Source: Corynebacterium stationis
GTDB lineage: Bacteria; Actinomycetota; Actinomycetes; Mycobacteriales; Mycobacteriaceae
Direction: 5' to 3'
Length of the DNA stretch: 64,000 bases
Assembly: GCF_001941345.1 (NCBI RefSeq)
Contig: NZ_CP009251.1
Coordinates: forward strand, 2,418,001-2,482,000
Shown: piece after piece, positions 8,462 through 17,026 of the stretch
Position numbering within the stretch: the first letter of the stretch is position 1
Layout: each line of letters opens with the position of its first letter
Notes under the pieces: model-generated
The model's database searches: none
What the model was told of the DNA's origin: nothing
Seen by the model: the letters and a program-made list of their open reading frames with translations, nothing else
Position numbers and translations under genes: made by a program

Positions 8462-10552
8462 GTGGATCTCAAAGGTCGTAACCTTCTAAGTTCACTATTT
8501 TCATCGTCTCGTTCTTCTTTGACGTGTACCTATAAGTGCGGCAACGCATGTTTTGGAGCATGCGACAATACCTCGAGTAATCCGTATTTTGGTGACCAAT
8601 TTTCTCGGCGTAAAGCGCTCCGTGCGGGCGGGCTAGCCGTTGTCACCGTCGGCGGCGGTGCCGCTTTAGCAGCATGTGCTCCACCAAGTTCAAACGGCTC
8701 TTCTGCGGCAACGTCTACAACTGGGACGCCCGGAAGTTCGTCTTCACAGCACATCTCGGATAAGGGCATGCAATTTACTCCAGTGGAGCCGAACACTGAG
8801 GACGTGATTGTCATCCCAGAAGGCTACGAGCAATCTATCCTCATCGCCTGGGGCGACCCAGTCATTGAGGGTGCGCCAGAGTTTGATGTGCAGAATCAGA
8901 CCGCAGAGGCTGCTGAGAAGCAGTTCGGTTTCAACAACGACTTCGCTGGACTGCTAGAACACCCAAGTGATGACTCTCGCATGGTGTACGTCTGCTCCCA
9001 CGAGTACACCACCGAGCCGCAAATGTTCCCGGATTATGATCCAGAGAATCCTTCAGAAGAGCACGTCAAAATTGGCTGGGCAGGTCACGGCCTCACAGTT
9101 TTAGAAGTCTCCAAAGTCAAAGGTTCCGGCGATCTCAAGCGCGAGTTTGGACCACTCAACCGCCGTATCACCGCAACTACACCATTTAAATTAGTCGGAC
9201 CTGCCGCCGGTTCTGATTACACGAAGACCAAAGCTGACCCCACCGGAGAGACGGTGTTGGGCACCCTGAATAACTGTGCAGGTGGCGTGACCCCGTGGGG
9301 CACCATCTTGTCGGGCGAAGAAAACTTCGACCAATACTTCGCCAATGCCAAGTCTGATAATAAGCGCACACAGAAATCTCTGGAACGCTTTGGCTTTGGC
9401 GATGAAGCATCAGATCGCAAGTGGGAAAACTTTGATGACCGCTTCGATGTCTCCAAAACTCCTAATGAGGTCAATCGTTTCGGATACATTGTGGAATTCG
9501 ATCCTTTTAATCCCGAGTCCACCCCTATCAAGCACTCCGCTAACGGCCGTTTCAAGCACGAGGCTGGGAACATCCACATCACCGATGACGGCACCGTAGT
9601 CTGCTACTCCGGCGATGACTCCCGGTTTGAGTACATCTACAAGTTTGTCTCTTCCAAGAAGATGGTCGAAGGCGACCTCGAGCACAACATGTCCATCTTG
9701 GACAACGGCACTTTATATGTTGCTGTCATGGAAGGTAACTCCCCCGAGGAAGAAATCGACGGCTCTGGCGTCTTGCCGGAAGACGGCGCGTTCGATGGCA
9801 CCGGCTCTTGGAAGCCGCTTTTAACCTGTGAAGACGAAAAGTATGAGTCTCACGTTGATGGCTTTACCGCTGAAGAGGTAGCAATCTTCACCCGCGAAGC
9901 AGCCGATGAAGTGGGAGCAACGAAAATGGATCGCCCTGAAGATATCGAAGTACACCCCACTTCTTCTAAGGTCTACGTTGCTTTGACCAACAACTCCTAC
10001 CGCGGTGCAACCGGCGAAAATGCTGATAGCAATAAGGAAGACCCACGGGAGTGGGCACCGGTCAAAGAAAATAAAAACGGCCTGGTCATGGAAATCGAAG
10101 ATGACCACGCTGGCGAGAGCTTTACTTGGAACCTACTTCTAGTCTGTGGCGATCCAAAGGAAGCAGCAACTTATTTCGGTGGCTTTGACAAAGAGAAGGT
10201 ATCCCCCATCTCCTGCCCAGACAACTTGGCTTTCGATAACCACGGATTGATGTGGATTTCTACCGACGGCAATGCTCTCGGTTCCAACGATGGTCTTTAC
10301 GCTGTAACCACCGAAGGCAACAATCGAGGTGAACTCAAGTGCTTCCTCACCGTTCCCGCTGGCGCGGAAACCTGTGGCCCGATCGTCACCGATGAACGTG
10401 TGATGGTCAACGTTCAACACCCGGGTGAGTCCGACGACGCGACGTTTGCAAAGCCAACCTCCAACTGGCCGGATGGTGGCAACTCCACCCCGCGCCCAGC
10501 CGTCGTCACCGTCTGGCGCACCGACGGCAATATTGGTATCCAGGACGCTTAA
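8462..10552 (+). CDS. phoX: PhoX-family phosphatase (DUF839), Tat-exported
   Basis: 696 residues. A Cys-rich leader (CTYKCGNACFGAC, about residues 22-34) and NPYFGD precede a twin-arginine signal SRRKALRAGG with hydrophobic stretch ending LAACAP, which resembles a lipoprotein Tat signal. The body has the PhoX motifs: NCAGGVTPWGT, SGEENFDQYF, RPEDIEVHP and CPDNLAFD. PhoX enzymes are calcium/iron-dependent alkaline phosphatases that release phosphate outside the membrane. GTG at 8462 is used because GGAG lies 8 bases before it. No partner gene is obviously linked; phased repeats upstream suggest phosphate control. Confidence 0.92.
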   Translation: MDLKGRNLLSSLFSSSRSSLTCTYKCGNACFGACDNTSSNPYFGDQFSRRKALRAGGLAVVTVGGGAALAACAPPSSNGSSAATSTTGTPGSSSSQHISDKGMQFTPVEPNTEDVIVIPEGYEQSILIAWGDPVIEGAPEFDVQNQTAEAAEKQFGFNNDFAGLLEHPSDDSRMVYVCSHEYTTEPQMFPDYDPENPSEEHVKIGWAGHGLTVLEVSKVKGSGDLKREFGPLNRRITATTPFKLVGPAAGSDYTKTKADPTGETVLGTLNNCAGGVTPWGTILSGEENFDQYFANAKSDNKRTQKSLERFGFGDEASDRKWENFDDRFDVSKTPNEVNRFGYIVEFDPFNPESTPIKHSANGRFKHEAGNIHITDDGTVVCYSGDDSRFEYIYKFVSSKKMVEGDLEHNMSILDNGTLYVAVMEGNSPEEEIDGSGVLPEDGAFDGTGSWKPLLTCEDEKYESHVDGFTAEEVAIFTREAADEVGATKMDRPEDIEVHPTSSKVYVALTNNSYRGATGENADSNKEDPREWAPVKENKNGLVMEIEDDHAGESFTWNLLLVCGDPKEAATYFGGFDKEKVSPISCPDNLAFDNHGLMWISTDGNALGSNDGLYAVTTEGNNRGELKCFLTVPAGAETCGPIVTDERVMVNVQHPGESDDATFAKPTSNWPDGGNSTPRPAVVTVWRTDGNIGIQDA

Positions 10553-10630
10553 GTACCCGGACTGCCCGTGCCTCCAGCAACCACCTTTAAGGTTGTCCAT
10601 TTGCAAAATTAGCTGAATGCTTTGCTGAAC

Positions 10631-10676
10631 GATGCCCCCGTCGCCCACAAATTCCGCGTGGAAGATAGGGGGCATC
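10631..10676 (+). other. Stem-loop in the phoX-cstA intergenic region
   Basis: GATGCCCCC (10631-10639) pairs perfectly with GGGGGCATC (10668-10676); the loop can form a second short stem (CCAC/GTGG). No T-run follows, so it is not a classical terminator. It could close phoX transcription factor-dependently or be part of a cstA leader. The rest of the 10553-10860 gap holds no gene. Confidence 0.35.
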
Positions 10677-10804
10677 CCTGGTTCTCTTATGTTTCACATT
10701 ACGGCGGGGGTACCCAAATCCGCAGCCGACTGAATTTTAGTTCGCAAAAGCTAGCCCTAACTCCCCATATGTTCTACGCTAATTTCACAACTTTCTTTAA
10801 TCCG

Positions 10805-10824
10805 GATCACAGGTCCTTGTGATC
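10805..10824. promoter_or_regulatory. Inverted repeat 37 bases upstream of cstA
   Basis: GATCACA-GGTCCT-TGTGATC is a perfect inverted repeat with 7-base arms. The half-sites are those of the CRP/GlxR family but in everted order (TCACA first), so it is not a standard GlxR box (TGTGA-N6-TCACA). GlxR and RamA are known to act on cstA in C. glutamicum. Function here is inference. Confidence 0.35.
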
Positions 10825-10860
10825 TTTCCTTGACACCTATGCCCCTGGGGAGCACTTCAG

Positions 10861-12576
10861 ATGAACTCATTACTCCTTGCCGTTATCGGCGTAGCCATGA
10901 TGATTGGCGGCTACCTCCTCTATTCCAAATTCCTGGGTAAGAAGGTTTTCCAACTTTCACCAAGCTACAAAACTCCAGCCCACACCATGGAAGATGGCGT
11001 GGACTTTGTTCCTACTAACAAGTACGTGCTGTGGGGACATCACTTCACCTCCGTGGCAGGTGCCGCGCCAATCATCGGCCCCGCAGTTGCCGTCATCTGG
11101 GGATGGTTTCCGGCGTTTCTCTGGGTGACCATCGGTACGGTTTTCGCTGCCGGTATGCATGATATGGGTGTTCTTTGGGCGTCACAACGCCACCGCGGCC
11201 AGTCTATTGGACTGTTGTCTGGACGCTACATTGGTAAGCGCGGCCGCATGCTCTTCCTCGTGGTTATCTTCTTACTGCTGCTCATGGTCAACACTGCCTT
11301 CGGCGTGGTTATCTCCGGACTACTGATTTCCACCCCGTCATCAGTCATCCCAACTTGGGGAGCCATCGCCGTCGCCCTGTGCATTGGGCAGGCTATCTAC
11401 CGTCTGAAGTGGAACCTGCCGCTGGTTTCCGTTGTTGGCGTGGTCGCGCTGTACTCCCTGATGCTCATTGGAGATAAATATCCAATCTCTTTGCCAGAAA
11501 CTGTGCTGGGAATCCCAGCAGCTGGTGTTTGGATCATCATCTTGTTCATCTACGCATTCTGCGCTTCGCTGCTGCCAGTGTGGATGCTGCTTCAGCCACG
11601 TGACTACATCAATGGTCTGCAGCTGTTCATCGGCCTGGGTATTCTCTACGCATCTTTCTTGTTCACCCGCCCTGACCTCGTTGCACCGGCATTCCGTGAA
11701 GATGTTCCTGCCGGCACCCCAGGCATGTTCCCACTGTTGTTTGTGACTATTGCCTGTGGCGCGATTTCAGGCTTCCACGGAATGGTTGCTTCCGGCACCT
11801 CGTCGAAGCAGTTGGATAAGGAAACCGATACTCGCTTCGTCGGCTACTTCGGTGCTGTTGGTGAAGGCCTGCTGGCGCTGGGCACCATCATTGCAACCAC
11901 CGCCGGTTTCCGCACGTACCAGGAGTGGGAATCCATTTACTCCGAGTTCAACGCCGGCGGTGTTAACGCTTTCGTTGAAGGCGGCGGCAACTTGCTCAAT
12001 GAAGGCCTCGGAATTTCCACTTCCCTGTCAGCGACAATCCTGGCAACCATGGCCGTGCTGTTTGCCGCAACAACCATGGACTCCGGCGTGCGTCTACAGC
12101 GCATCGTAGTGCAAGAAATTGGTGATACCGCAGGTATCAAGATCAATACCTTCCTAGCAACGTGTATCGCCGTGCTGGTCGCCTTTGGTCTGACTTTCTC
12201 CCAGGGCACCGACGGTTCGGGCGGCATGACCATTTGGCCGCTGTTCGGTACCACGAACCAGCTCATGGCAGGCCTGTCTCTGTCCATCCTGTTGCTGATT
12301 CTGATGCACCTGCGCCGACCAACGTGGCCAATTCTTATCCCGCTGCTCTTCCTGACAGTGATGTCCCTGTGGGCTGCGTTCATCCAGTTGGGTACGTTCT
12401 TCCAGCAAGGCAACTGGTTGCTGTTTATCATGGACGTCATCATCGTTCTCGCAGCAATCTGGATCATCGTGGAGGTCTTCCTCGCGGTTGGCCGCATGAA
12501 GCATACAAAGCAGATTGAGTGGAGCGACGAAGACGTCGATGCTCCCACACCGGAGCCGATAAGCAGCGAGGCTTAA
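10861..12576 (+). CDS. cstA: CstA-family peptide/pyruvate transporter
   Basis: 571 residues and about 16 hydrophobic segments. Family motifs: VLWGHHFTSVAGAAPIIGPA near residue 57-76, the GMHDMGVLW loop, HGMVASGTSSKQL near 308-320, and the DSGVRLQR motif. CstA proteins and the related BtsT/YjiY import pyruvate or peptides during carbon starvation. It is shorter than the roughly 690-760-residue E. coli type and belongs to the shorter subgroup. GGGGAGC precedes the ATG. The next gene starts 3 bases after its stop, so the following two genes are in one operon with it. Confidence 0.93.
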   Translation: MNSLLLAVIGVAMMIGGYLLYSKFLGKKVFQLSPSYKTPAHTMEDGVDFVPTNKYVLWGHHFTSVAGAAPIIGPAVAVIWGWFPAFLWVTIGTVFAAGMHDMGVLWASQRHRGQSIGLLSGRYIGKRGRMLFLVVIFLLLLMVNTAFGVVISGLLISTPSSVIPTWGAIAVALCIGQAIYRLKWNLPLVSVVGVVALYSLMLIGDKYPISLPETVLGIPAAGVWIIILFIYAFCASLLPVWMLLQPRDYINGLQLFIGLGILYASFLFTRPDLVAPAFREDVPAGTPGMFPLLFVTIACGAISGFHGMVASGTSSKQLDKETDTRFVGYFGAVGEGLLALGTIIATTAGFRTYQEWESIYSEFNAGGVNAFVEGGGNLLNEGLGISTSLSATILATMAVLFAATTMDSGVRLQRIVVQEIGDTAGIKINTFLATCIAVLVAFGLTFSQGTDGSGGMTIWPLFGTTNQLMAGLSLSILLLILMHLRRPTWPILIPLLFLTVMSLWAAFIQLGTFFQQGNWLLFIMDVIIVLAAIWIIVEVFLAVGRMKHTKQIEWSDEDVDAPTPEPISSEA

Positions 12577-12579
12577 TCA

Positions 12580-12843
12580 ATGTCGCTGAAAGACAAACTG
12601 GCGCGGTTCGGTGCGGAACTTCAAGAGTATTATTCCGCGCCTTACCGGGCAGCGTTTGCAAAAGCGCAGCAGCAAGAAGATGACCTTTTTATGCTGCTAG
12701 TAATGTCCGAGGCTCTCGGTATTCCGAACCCCGCTAGTTTCTATACCCTCGAGCTTCTTCCCGTCATTTATGAGGATTTCCACGCCTGGCACCGCCGGAT
12801 GGGGATGGCTAACTCACCGTTGGAGAATATTCAGTGCTGTTAA
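12580..12843 (+). CDS. Small protein ending in Cys-Cys (cory-CC-star type), CstA-associated
   Basis: 87 residues, acidic/amphipathic, no membrane segment or signal. The C-terminus is IQCC followed directly by the stop codon. I recognise it as the small corynebacterial family named for this Cys-Cys-stop ending. Visible features are aromatic residues in EYYSAPYRAAF, the helix DDLFMLLVMSEALG and YEDFHAWHRRMGM. Function is unknown. The last two Cys codons overlap the GTG start of the ATPase gene, so translation is coupled. In E. coli the CstA-family genes are followed by YbdD/YjiX, unrelated small proteins that also end in Cys-Cys, suggesting an analogous partner of the transporter (inference). 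Confidence 0.8.
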   Translation: MSLKDKLARFGAELQEYYSAPYRAAFAKAQQQEDDLFMLLVMSEALGIPNPASFYTLELLPVIYEDFHAWHRRMGMANSPLENIQCC

Positions 12844-13802
12844 ATATTCCTACCACCCCCGTGATGTTCTTTGGTGGTAAAGGTGGGGTGGGTAAAACAA
12901 CCATCGCTAATGCAACCGCACTGAAGCTTTCGGCTCATGCTTCCACGTTGGTGGTTTCAACGGACCCCGCGCACAACGTTGGCCACCTGTGGAATATGCA
13001 GGTAGGAGATACTCCAACCACGGTGCGCCCAGGCATTGATGTGTTGGAGCTCGACCCCGCACGTGCTACGAACGAGCATCTCAAACAAGCTGGCGACACG
13101 ATGCGCCGGATGATGCCGGAGCATTTGCACAAAGAAGTTAGCAAGCACCTCAACTTAGCCAAGCATTCGCCGGGCACGCATGAGGCCGCACTCTTGGAGC
13201 GCATCGCCATCTTGTTGGAAGAATACGGCGAAAGTTATGACCACATCATCTTTGATACGGCGCCTTCAGGCCATACCGCACGCTTGATGGCCTTGCCGGA
13301 GCTCATGTCCGCGTGGACTGATGGGTTGTTGGAACGCCGCGCGAAATCAGAGAAGTTCTCCGAGCTGGTGCGCGGGATGTCACCGACGGGTAAGGACACT
13401 ACGGTGACCACGGCTATCGATCCAGTCGACCGCCGCAACCAAGAGTTGCGTTCCATTTTGCTCAAGCGCCGTCACCGGTTTGAACGTCTTCGCGCAGTGC
13501 TTAACGATGCCACCGCGTGCACCTTCAACATTGTCCTCACCGCGGAGCGTCTGCCGGTGTTAGAAACAGATGAATTCCACGCCGAGCTCACCGCCAATGG
13601 CGTGCACGTCGGCGCGCTTATTGTTAACCGCCGCTCACCTGCGGACCAGGGCGAATTCTTAGCTTCCCGCCGCCACTACGAGGACGAGGCCTTGGCCGAA
13701 TTACACCGGCGCCTGCCGAATCTCCCTGTCGTCGAAGTTCCACTGCGCGCTCACGATGTTGGTTCACCGCAGGCGCTAGAAGATATCGCTGCTTACCTTT
13801 AG
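12834..13802 (+). CDS. ArsA/Get3-like ATPase
   Basis: 322 residues, a single SIMIBI-class ATPase domain. The deviant Walker A GGKGGVGKTT with signature lysine lies at residues 14-23, switch I DPAHNVGH follows, and switch II is DTAPSGHTARLMALPE near 136-151. ArsA proteins power arsenite pumps; Get3 proteins carry tail-anchored proteins. No arsenic genes and no zinc CxxC pair are present, so neither function is supported. The gene overlaps the small CC protein by 10 bases; GGAG lies 8 bases before the GTG. Context says it acts on CstA or the CC protein. Its stop codon overlaps that of the convergent PanC-like gene by four bases. Confidence 0.88.
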   Translation: MLLNIPTTPVMFFGGKGGVGKTTIANATALKLSAHASTLVVSTDPAHNVGHLWNMQVGDTPTTVRPGIDVLELDPARATNEHLKQAGDTMRRMMPEHLHKEVSKHLNLAKHSPGTHEAALLERIAILLEEYGESYDHIIFDTAPSGHTARLMALPELMSAWTDGLLERRAKSEKFSELVRGMSPTGKDTTVTTAIDPVDRRNQELRSILLKRRHRFERLRAVLNDATACTFNIVLTAERLPVLETDEFHAELTANGVHVGALIVNRRSPADQGEFLASRRHYEDEALAELHRRLPNLPVVEVPLRAHDVGSPQALEDIAAYL

Positions 13803-14650
13803 AACGATCCCGCTGCGTTGTCAGCGCCCTCAGCATGCGCTTCGATATTGCGGAAGCCAATGCCCAAAGGCAGGCCAACATTATCAGTTAGGCGCACGCC
13901 CCCGATATTCGCTGCAACAAGCAGGCGGGCATCGCCAATTTCGGGGGCGGGGCCAAGGTCTAAGCCGCGCAGTTCAACATACTCAGGCTCAATGCCGGCG
14001 GCGTCTAATACGGTATTGACTACTTCCAAGACCTGTTCTGCACCAGCTTCGGCAGCGTGCGCGCCGGCGGTCAGCGCGGCGGACAAGGTGCTGGCTTTAT
14101 CACGCGCAGATTCTTCGACGTCCAGGTTGCGCAAAGACAGCGCTAGGCCATCGGGCATGCGCACGGTAGGAACACCTTGCAGACGCACCTGAATGTGGAA
14201 GTCACGAATCGCCTGGTTGAGTGCGATAAGCAGTTCATAATCTTTTTCGCCGACCACGACATCGCTGGGGGCAAGGGCGCCGATTAAGGCGAGATTGCGG
14301 GTGAGGGCATCGGAAAGCTCATCGGCAGGCTCTAGCGCCTCTTGCTTCGCGGTAAGGTGCAAATGCTGACCCTTGGGCCATAGCTTGTCATCCGTGTACT
14401 GCCAGATGACATCCACGGACTCCGTGCGCAACGCGTTGAGATCGTCTTCGTCTTCGGAGGCAATCGCCACAACCACGACGGCGCCGCGGATGGCTTTGGC
14501 TGCGCGCACCAAAGCGATATGGCCAGCATGCACCCCGCGGCCAAGCGGCACCAGCACAACGGGTGCTCCGGTCTTTTTGAAGGCCGAGCCCACCTTAGAA
14601 ATCATATCGAGCTCGGTTACTACCGTTGCTTGCCCGCGACCAATGCTCAT
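13799..14650 (-). CDS. Divergent PanC-like (pantoate-beta-alanine ligase family) protein
   Basis: 283 residues with the PanC fold: HAGHIALVRAAK (the HxGH nucleotide-binding site), GEKDYELLIALNQAIRDF and PDGLALSLRN. It sits where mycobacteria carry panC, next to the DUF2520 gene. However, several hallmark residues are missing: there is no NPxQF pantoate/beta-alanine loop, no HFxGV segment, and the GEKDYQQ glutamine is replaced by Glu. Either it uses another substrate or it is a degenerate paralogue with a true PanC elsewhere. ATG at 14650 is preceded by AGGAGG at the right distance and overlaps the upstream stop (ATGA). Confidence 0.75.
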   Translation of the reverse strand: MSIGRGQATVVTELDMISKVGSAFKKTGAPVVLVPLGRGVHAGHIALVRAAKAIRGAVVVVAIASEDEDDLNALRTESVDVIWQYTDDKLWPKGQHLHLTAKQEALEPADELSDALTRNLALIGALAPSDVVVGEKDYELLIALNQAIRDFHIQVRLQGVPTVRMPDGLALSLRNLDVEESARDKASTLSAALTAGAHAAEAGAEQVLEVVNTVLDAAGIEPEYVELRGLDLGPAPEIGDARLLVAANIGGVRLTDNVGLPLGIGFRNIEAHAEGADNAAGSF

Positions 14651-15333
14651 CGAAGCTCCTCCTGCAATCCCCACATCTCTAATTCCATATTGTGTTCCAA
14701 TTCGCCTACTCGGCGTGCCGCTTCGACAAAAGCTTTTCTAAACCCTGGGTCCGTAATTGACTGGAACGCCGCATAAATATCGCTGATTTCAAAGCGCGGC
14801 GCTAAGAATTCGCCTAGTTCTTGCTCTGAAGGCACAGCCTGTTCATCGAGCAGTTCTTTCAAATCCCGATGGGCTGCGCGCGCTAATTGGCGCACCATCT
14901 GCGCGTAGGCAATCTTTGGCGCAAGTTCAACTCGCTCAGCATCCGTCTTCGGCATACTGACTTGGGCTGATTCAAAAAGCAGCACTTCTGCAATTCCCTG
15001 CGCGAGCTCGTCACTGGTAGTCACCACCCACCTATCAGCGCCGACATGGGCTATCGCCATGGCTAATGCGCCGTGCACTTCAACCGGATCGAGGACTTGC
15101 ACGCCCAAGCCGATACTGGTGTGGATGACAATTTGTCCGCGGCGAATGTGCGGTTCGAGCGCTTCAACAATGCCTTCTATCTGCGCTTGGGACGTAGCAA
15201 TGACAAGGGCTTCACAATCTACTGCCGCAGCAGGCGATGAAAGCTCAACAATGTCATGGCCTTGGGCTTCGAGCAGTGCTCGAAATCGGTTTTCGCGGCC
15301 AAACCAACCGACAACCATGCGTGGTGCTGGCAT
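14647..15333 (-). CDS. Rossmann-fold DUF2520 protein (Rv3603c-like)
   Basis: 228 residues. The N-terminal half begins with a beta-alpha unit resembling a dinucleotide-binding site (VVGWFGRENRFRALLE), then VIATSQAQIEGIVEAL and the loop IHTSIGLG, as in reductases of the 6-phosphogluconate/ketopantoate type; the C-terminal half is helical. In M. tuberculosis the corresponding gene precedes panC, so a role in pantothenate synthesis, perhaps as a reductase, has been suggested by context; not proven. It overlaps the PanC-like gene by four bases and starts 6 bases after the preceding stop, so it is part of the folate-pantothenate operon. Confidence 0.72.
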   Translation of the reverse strand: MPAPRMVVGWFGRENRFRALLEAQGHDIVELSSPAAAVDCEALVIATSQAQIEGIVEALEPHIRRGQIVIHTSIGLGVQVLDPVEVHGALAMAIAHVGADRWVVTTSDELAQGIAEVLLFESAQVSMPKTDAERVELAPKIAYAQMVRQLARAAHRDLKELLDEQAVPSEQELGEFLAPRFEISDIYAAFQSITDPGFRKAFVEAARRVGELEHNMELEMWGLQEELR

Positions 15334-15339
15334 TGAACC

Positions 15340-16545
15340 TTAAGAATCCTTCTGACGCTTTTTCGCCGCCGCAAGCAACTCAGCAACGGAAACGGTGCCT
15401 TCGCGGTGAGCATCGCTGCGACGACGTCCGCGACGTGGCTCGTCTTCTTCTGCTACCTCGGCGGTCTCTGCCTTCTCTGTGTGCTTCGCGCCCGTCTTAG
15501 CGGCATCATCGCCGCCCGTGTCCCAACGAACTGCCTGGAACGAACCAGTGTTAAATTCCTTGGGCTTATCGCTGGAAGCTTCCTTGGTCTTTGCCGCAGG
15601 CTTTTCTTCTGCTGGCTTCGCCGGCTTAGAGTCAGCCTTCGCAGAAGCAGCGCTTGTCGATGCCATCTTTGCTTCTGTCTTGCCACCTGCGCCAGCCGCG
15701 CTGCTCTTGTCAGCCTTCTTCGGCGTCTCATTGGTGGATTCGCTATTCATCTCATTGATGAATTCCGCCAGTGGATTGTCATTGCGGGAATAAGTCGGAG
15801 TATTACCGATTCGCCCCGCAATCGCATCAGCCGAAGGCTTGCCGCCGGAAGGCTGCGTAAATTCCACGACTGGAGCCTCTGGCTCAGCATCTACATCTGC
15901 GCCATAGCTGGAGGTATAGCTAGAATTATTCGACTCTGCAGCTTTTGCGCGCGCTTCAATTTCCATGATGCGACGTGCCTCTGCCTGCAAAGCAGCTGGT
16001 ACATAGGTAAATTCGCGGCCCGAGAGTTCCTCGAGTTGCTCACGAATAGATGCCAGCTCGGCTCGAATTTCAGCCAGCACATCCATGTCCACGTGTGGAG
16101 AGTTTTCTAAACGCTCCAGCGCCTGGTTGGTCTCCGCTTCGGCGCGCAGCTTATCTAGTTCCGCGTAGTAGAGATCCTCGCGAACATACATTTCTTCTTC
16201 GCGGTCACGGACTTGGTTGCGGTAGCGCGTAACTAAAAAGATTCCGCCAACGGCTGCCCACAAGGCTGCGAGCAAAGCGATCTTTAGCGCAGCCGTGGAA
16301 CTGGCAATCAGCATCACAATGGAGGCGATAACAGCGAGCGCCACCAAGACAATTACTACAATCGACCCATTGTCCAGGTTCAACTTCTTCCCGGCCGAAG
16401 AACCGGTTGAGTGATCATCGCGAAAATCGTCGTTAGAGTACGAATCGACATCGTGGCCAGCAAACTCATCAGATGAGCGATCAGAGCTGCCTGAGTCTTT
16501 AAAGCGTTCCGAGTCGATTGTCTTCTCTTCGTCGTTGGCGGTCAT
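15340..16545 (-). CDS. Membrane protein with coiled coil and disordered tail (DUF6779-like, Rv3604c position)
   Basis: 401 residues. A Ser/Asp-rich cytoplasmic N-terminus (1-52) is followed by two membrane segments (about 60-82 and 86-105), a charged coiled coil (about 110-200, REEEMYVREDLYYAELDKL onward) and a long disordered Ala/Lys/Glu-rich tail ending in RRGRRRSD and KKRQKDS. This matches the conserved transmembrane gene between folK/DUF3180 and DUF2520 in mycobacteria. Function unknown; a scaffold or envelope role is possible. Four bases separate it from the DUF3180 gene, so it is co-transcribed. Confidence 0.72.
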   Translation of the reverse strand: MTANDEEKTIDSERFKDSGSSDRSSDEFAGHDVDSYSNDDFRDDHSTGSSAGKKLNLDNGSIVVIVLVALAVIASIVMLIASSTAALKIALLAALWAAVGGIFLVTRYRNQVRDREEEMYVREDLYYAELDKLRAEAETNQALERLENSPHVDMDVLAEIRAELASIREQLEELSGREFTYVPAALQAEARRIMEIEARAKAAESNNSSYTSSYGADVDAEPEAPVVEFTQPSGGKPSADAIAGRIGNTPTYSRNDNPLAEFINEMNSESTNETPKKADKSSAAGAGGKTEAKMASTSAASAKADSKPAKPAEEKPAAKTKEASSDKPKEFNTGSFQAVRWDTGGDDAAKTGAKHTEKAETAEVAEEDEPRRGRRRSDAHREGTVSVAELLAAAKKRQKDS

Positions 16546-16549
16546 GTGT

Positions 16550-17026
16550 CTACTCTATCGCGTGTGCACCATCAGTTGGAGGTGGCACCTCACAGTGTCG
16601 CTCCAAGATTAACCCAGCAATTGCCATCGCCACGCCACCAAGAACGGAGCTTACGACCCCAGTTATATCGTCTTGAGCTGCGGCAATCTGCCCCGCCATG
16701 GGGACGACATACAGTGCGATACCAAGGTAGGCGGCACCGACGATGGTGCCTGTCCAGGCCGAAGCTTTTCCGACCACCATAAAGCGCGCGATGGTCATAG
16801 GATTCATCTGACTACGGTCTAGACCAATGCCATGGGCGTCCTCGCCTTTAGCTTGGTGTACCTTCCAGGCCAGGCCAGCGCATAGAATTGCCATGGCCCA
16901 CAAGGTGATTGACACTGTGGTGGGAATGGCCATCATGGAGCCATAAAACCCACGGGTGAGAATAAACACCGCCAGGGTGATAAAGACAGCAACGCCTACA
17001 AGGACGGCAATTGATGTCCTTTTCAC
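16550..17026 (-). CDS. DUF3180 membrane protein
   Basis: 158 residues, four hydrophobic segments (about 6-25, 32-52, 90-110, 122-142) and the segment DRSQMNPMTIARFMVVGKASAWTG-like core typical of DUF3180 proteins, which in actinobacteria are found directly after folK. The GTG start overlaps the folK stop (GTGA). Function unknown. Confidence 0.78.
   Translation of the reverse strand: MKRTSIAVLVGVAVFITLAVFILTRGFYGSMMAIPTTVSITLWAMAILCAGLAWKVHQAKGEDAHGIGLDRSQMNPMTIARFMVVGKASAWTGTIVGAAYLGIALYVVPMAGQIAAAQDDITGVVSSVLGGVAMAIAGLILERHCEVPPPTDGAHAIE

Noticed and set aside
12834-13802. Arsenite efflux ATPase
   Set aside because: The protein is ArsA-like, but no arsB, arsR or arsC lies nearby and the operon partner is cstA.
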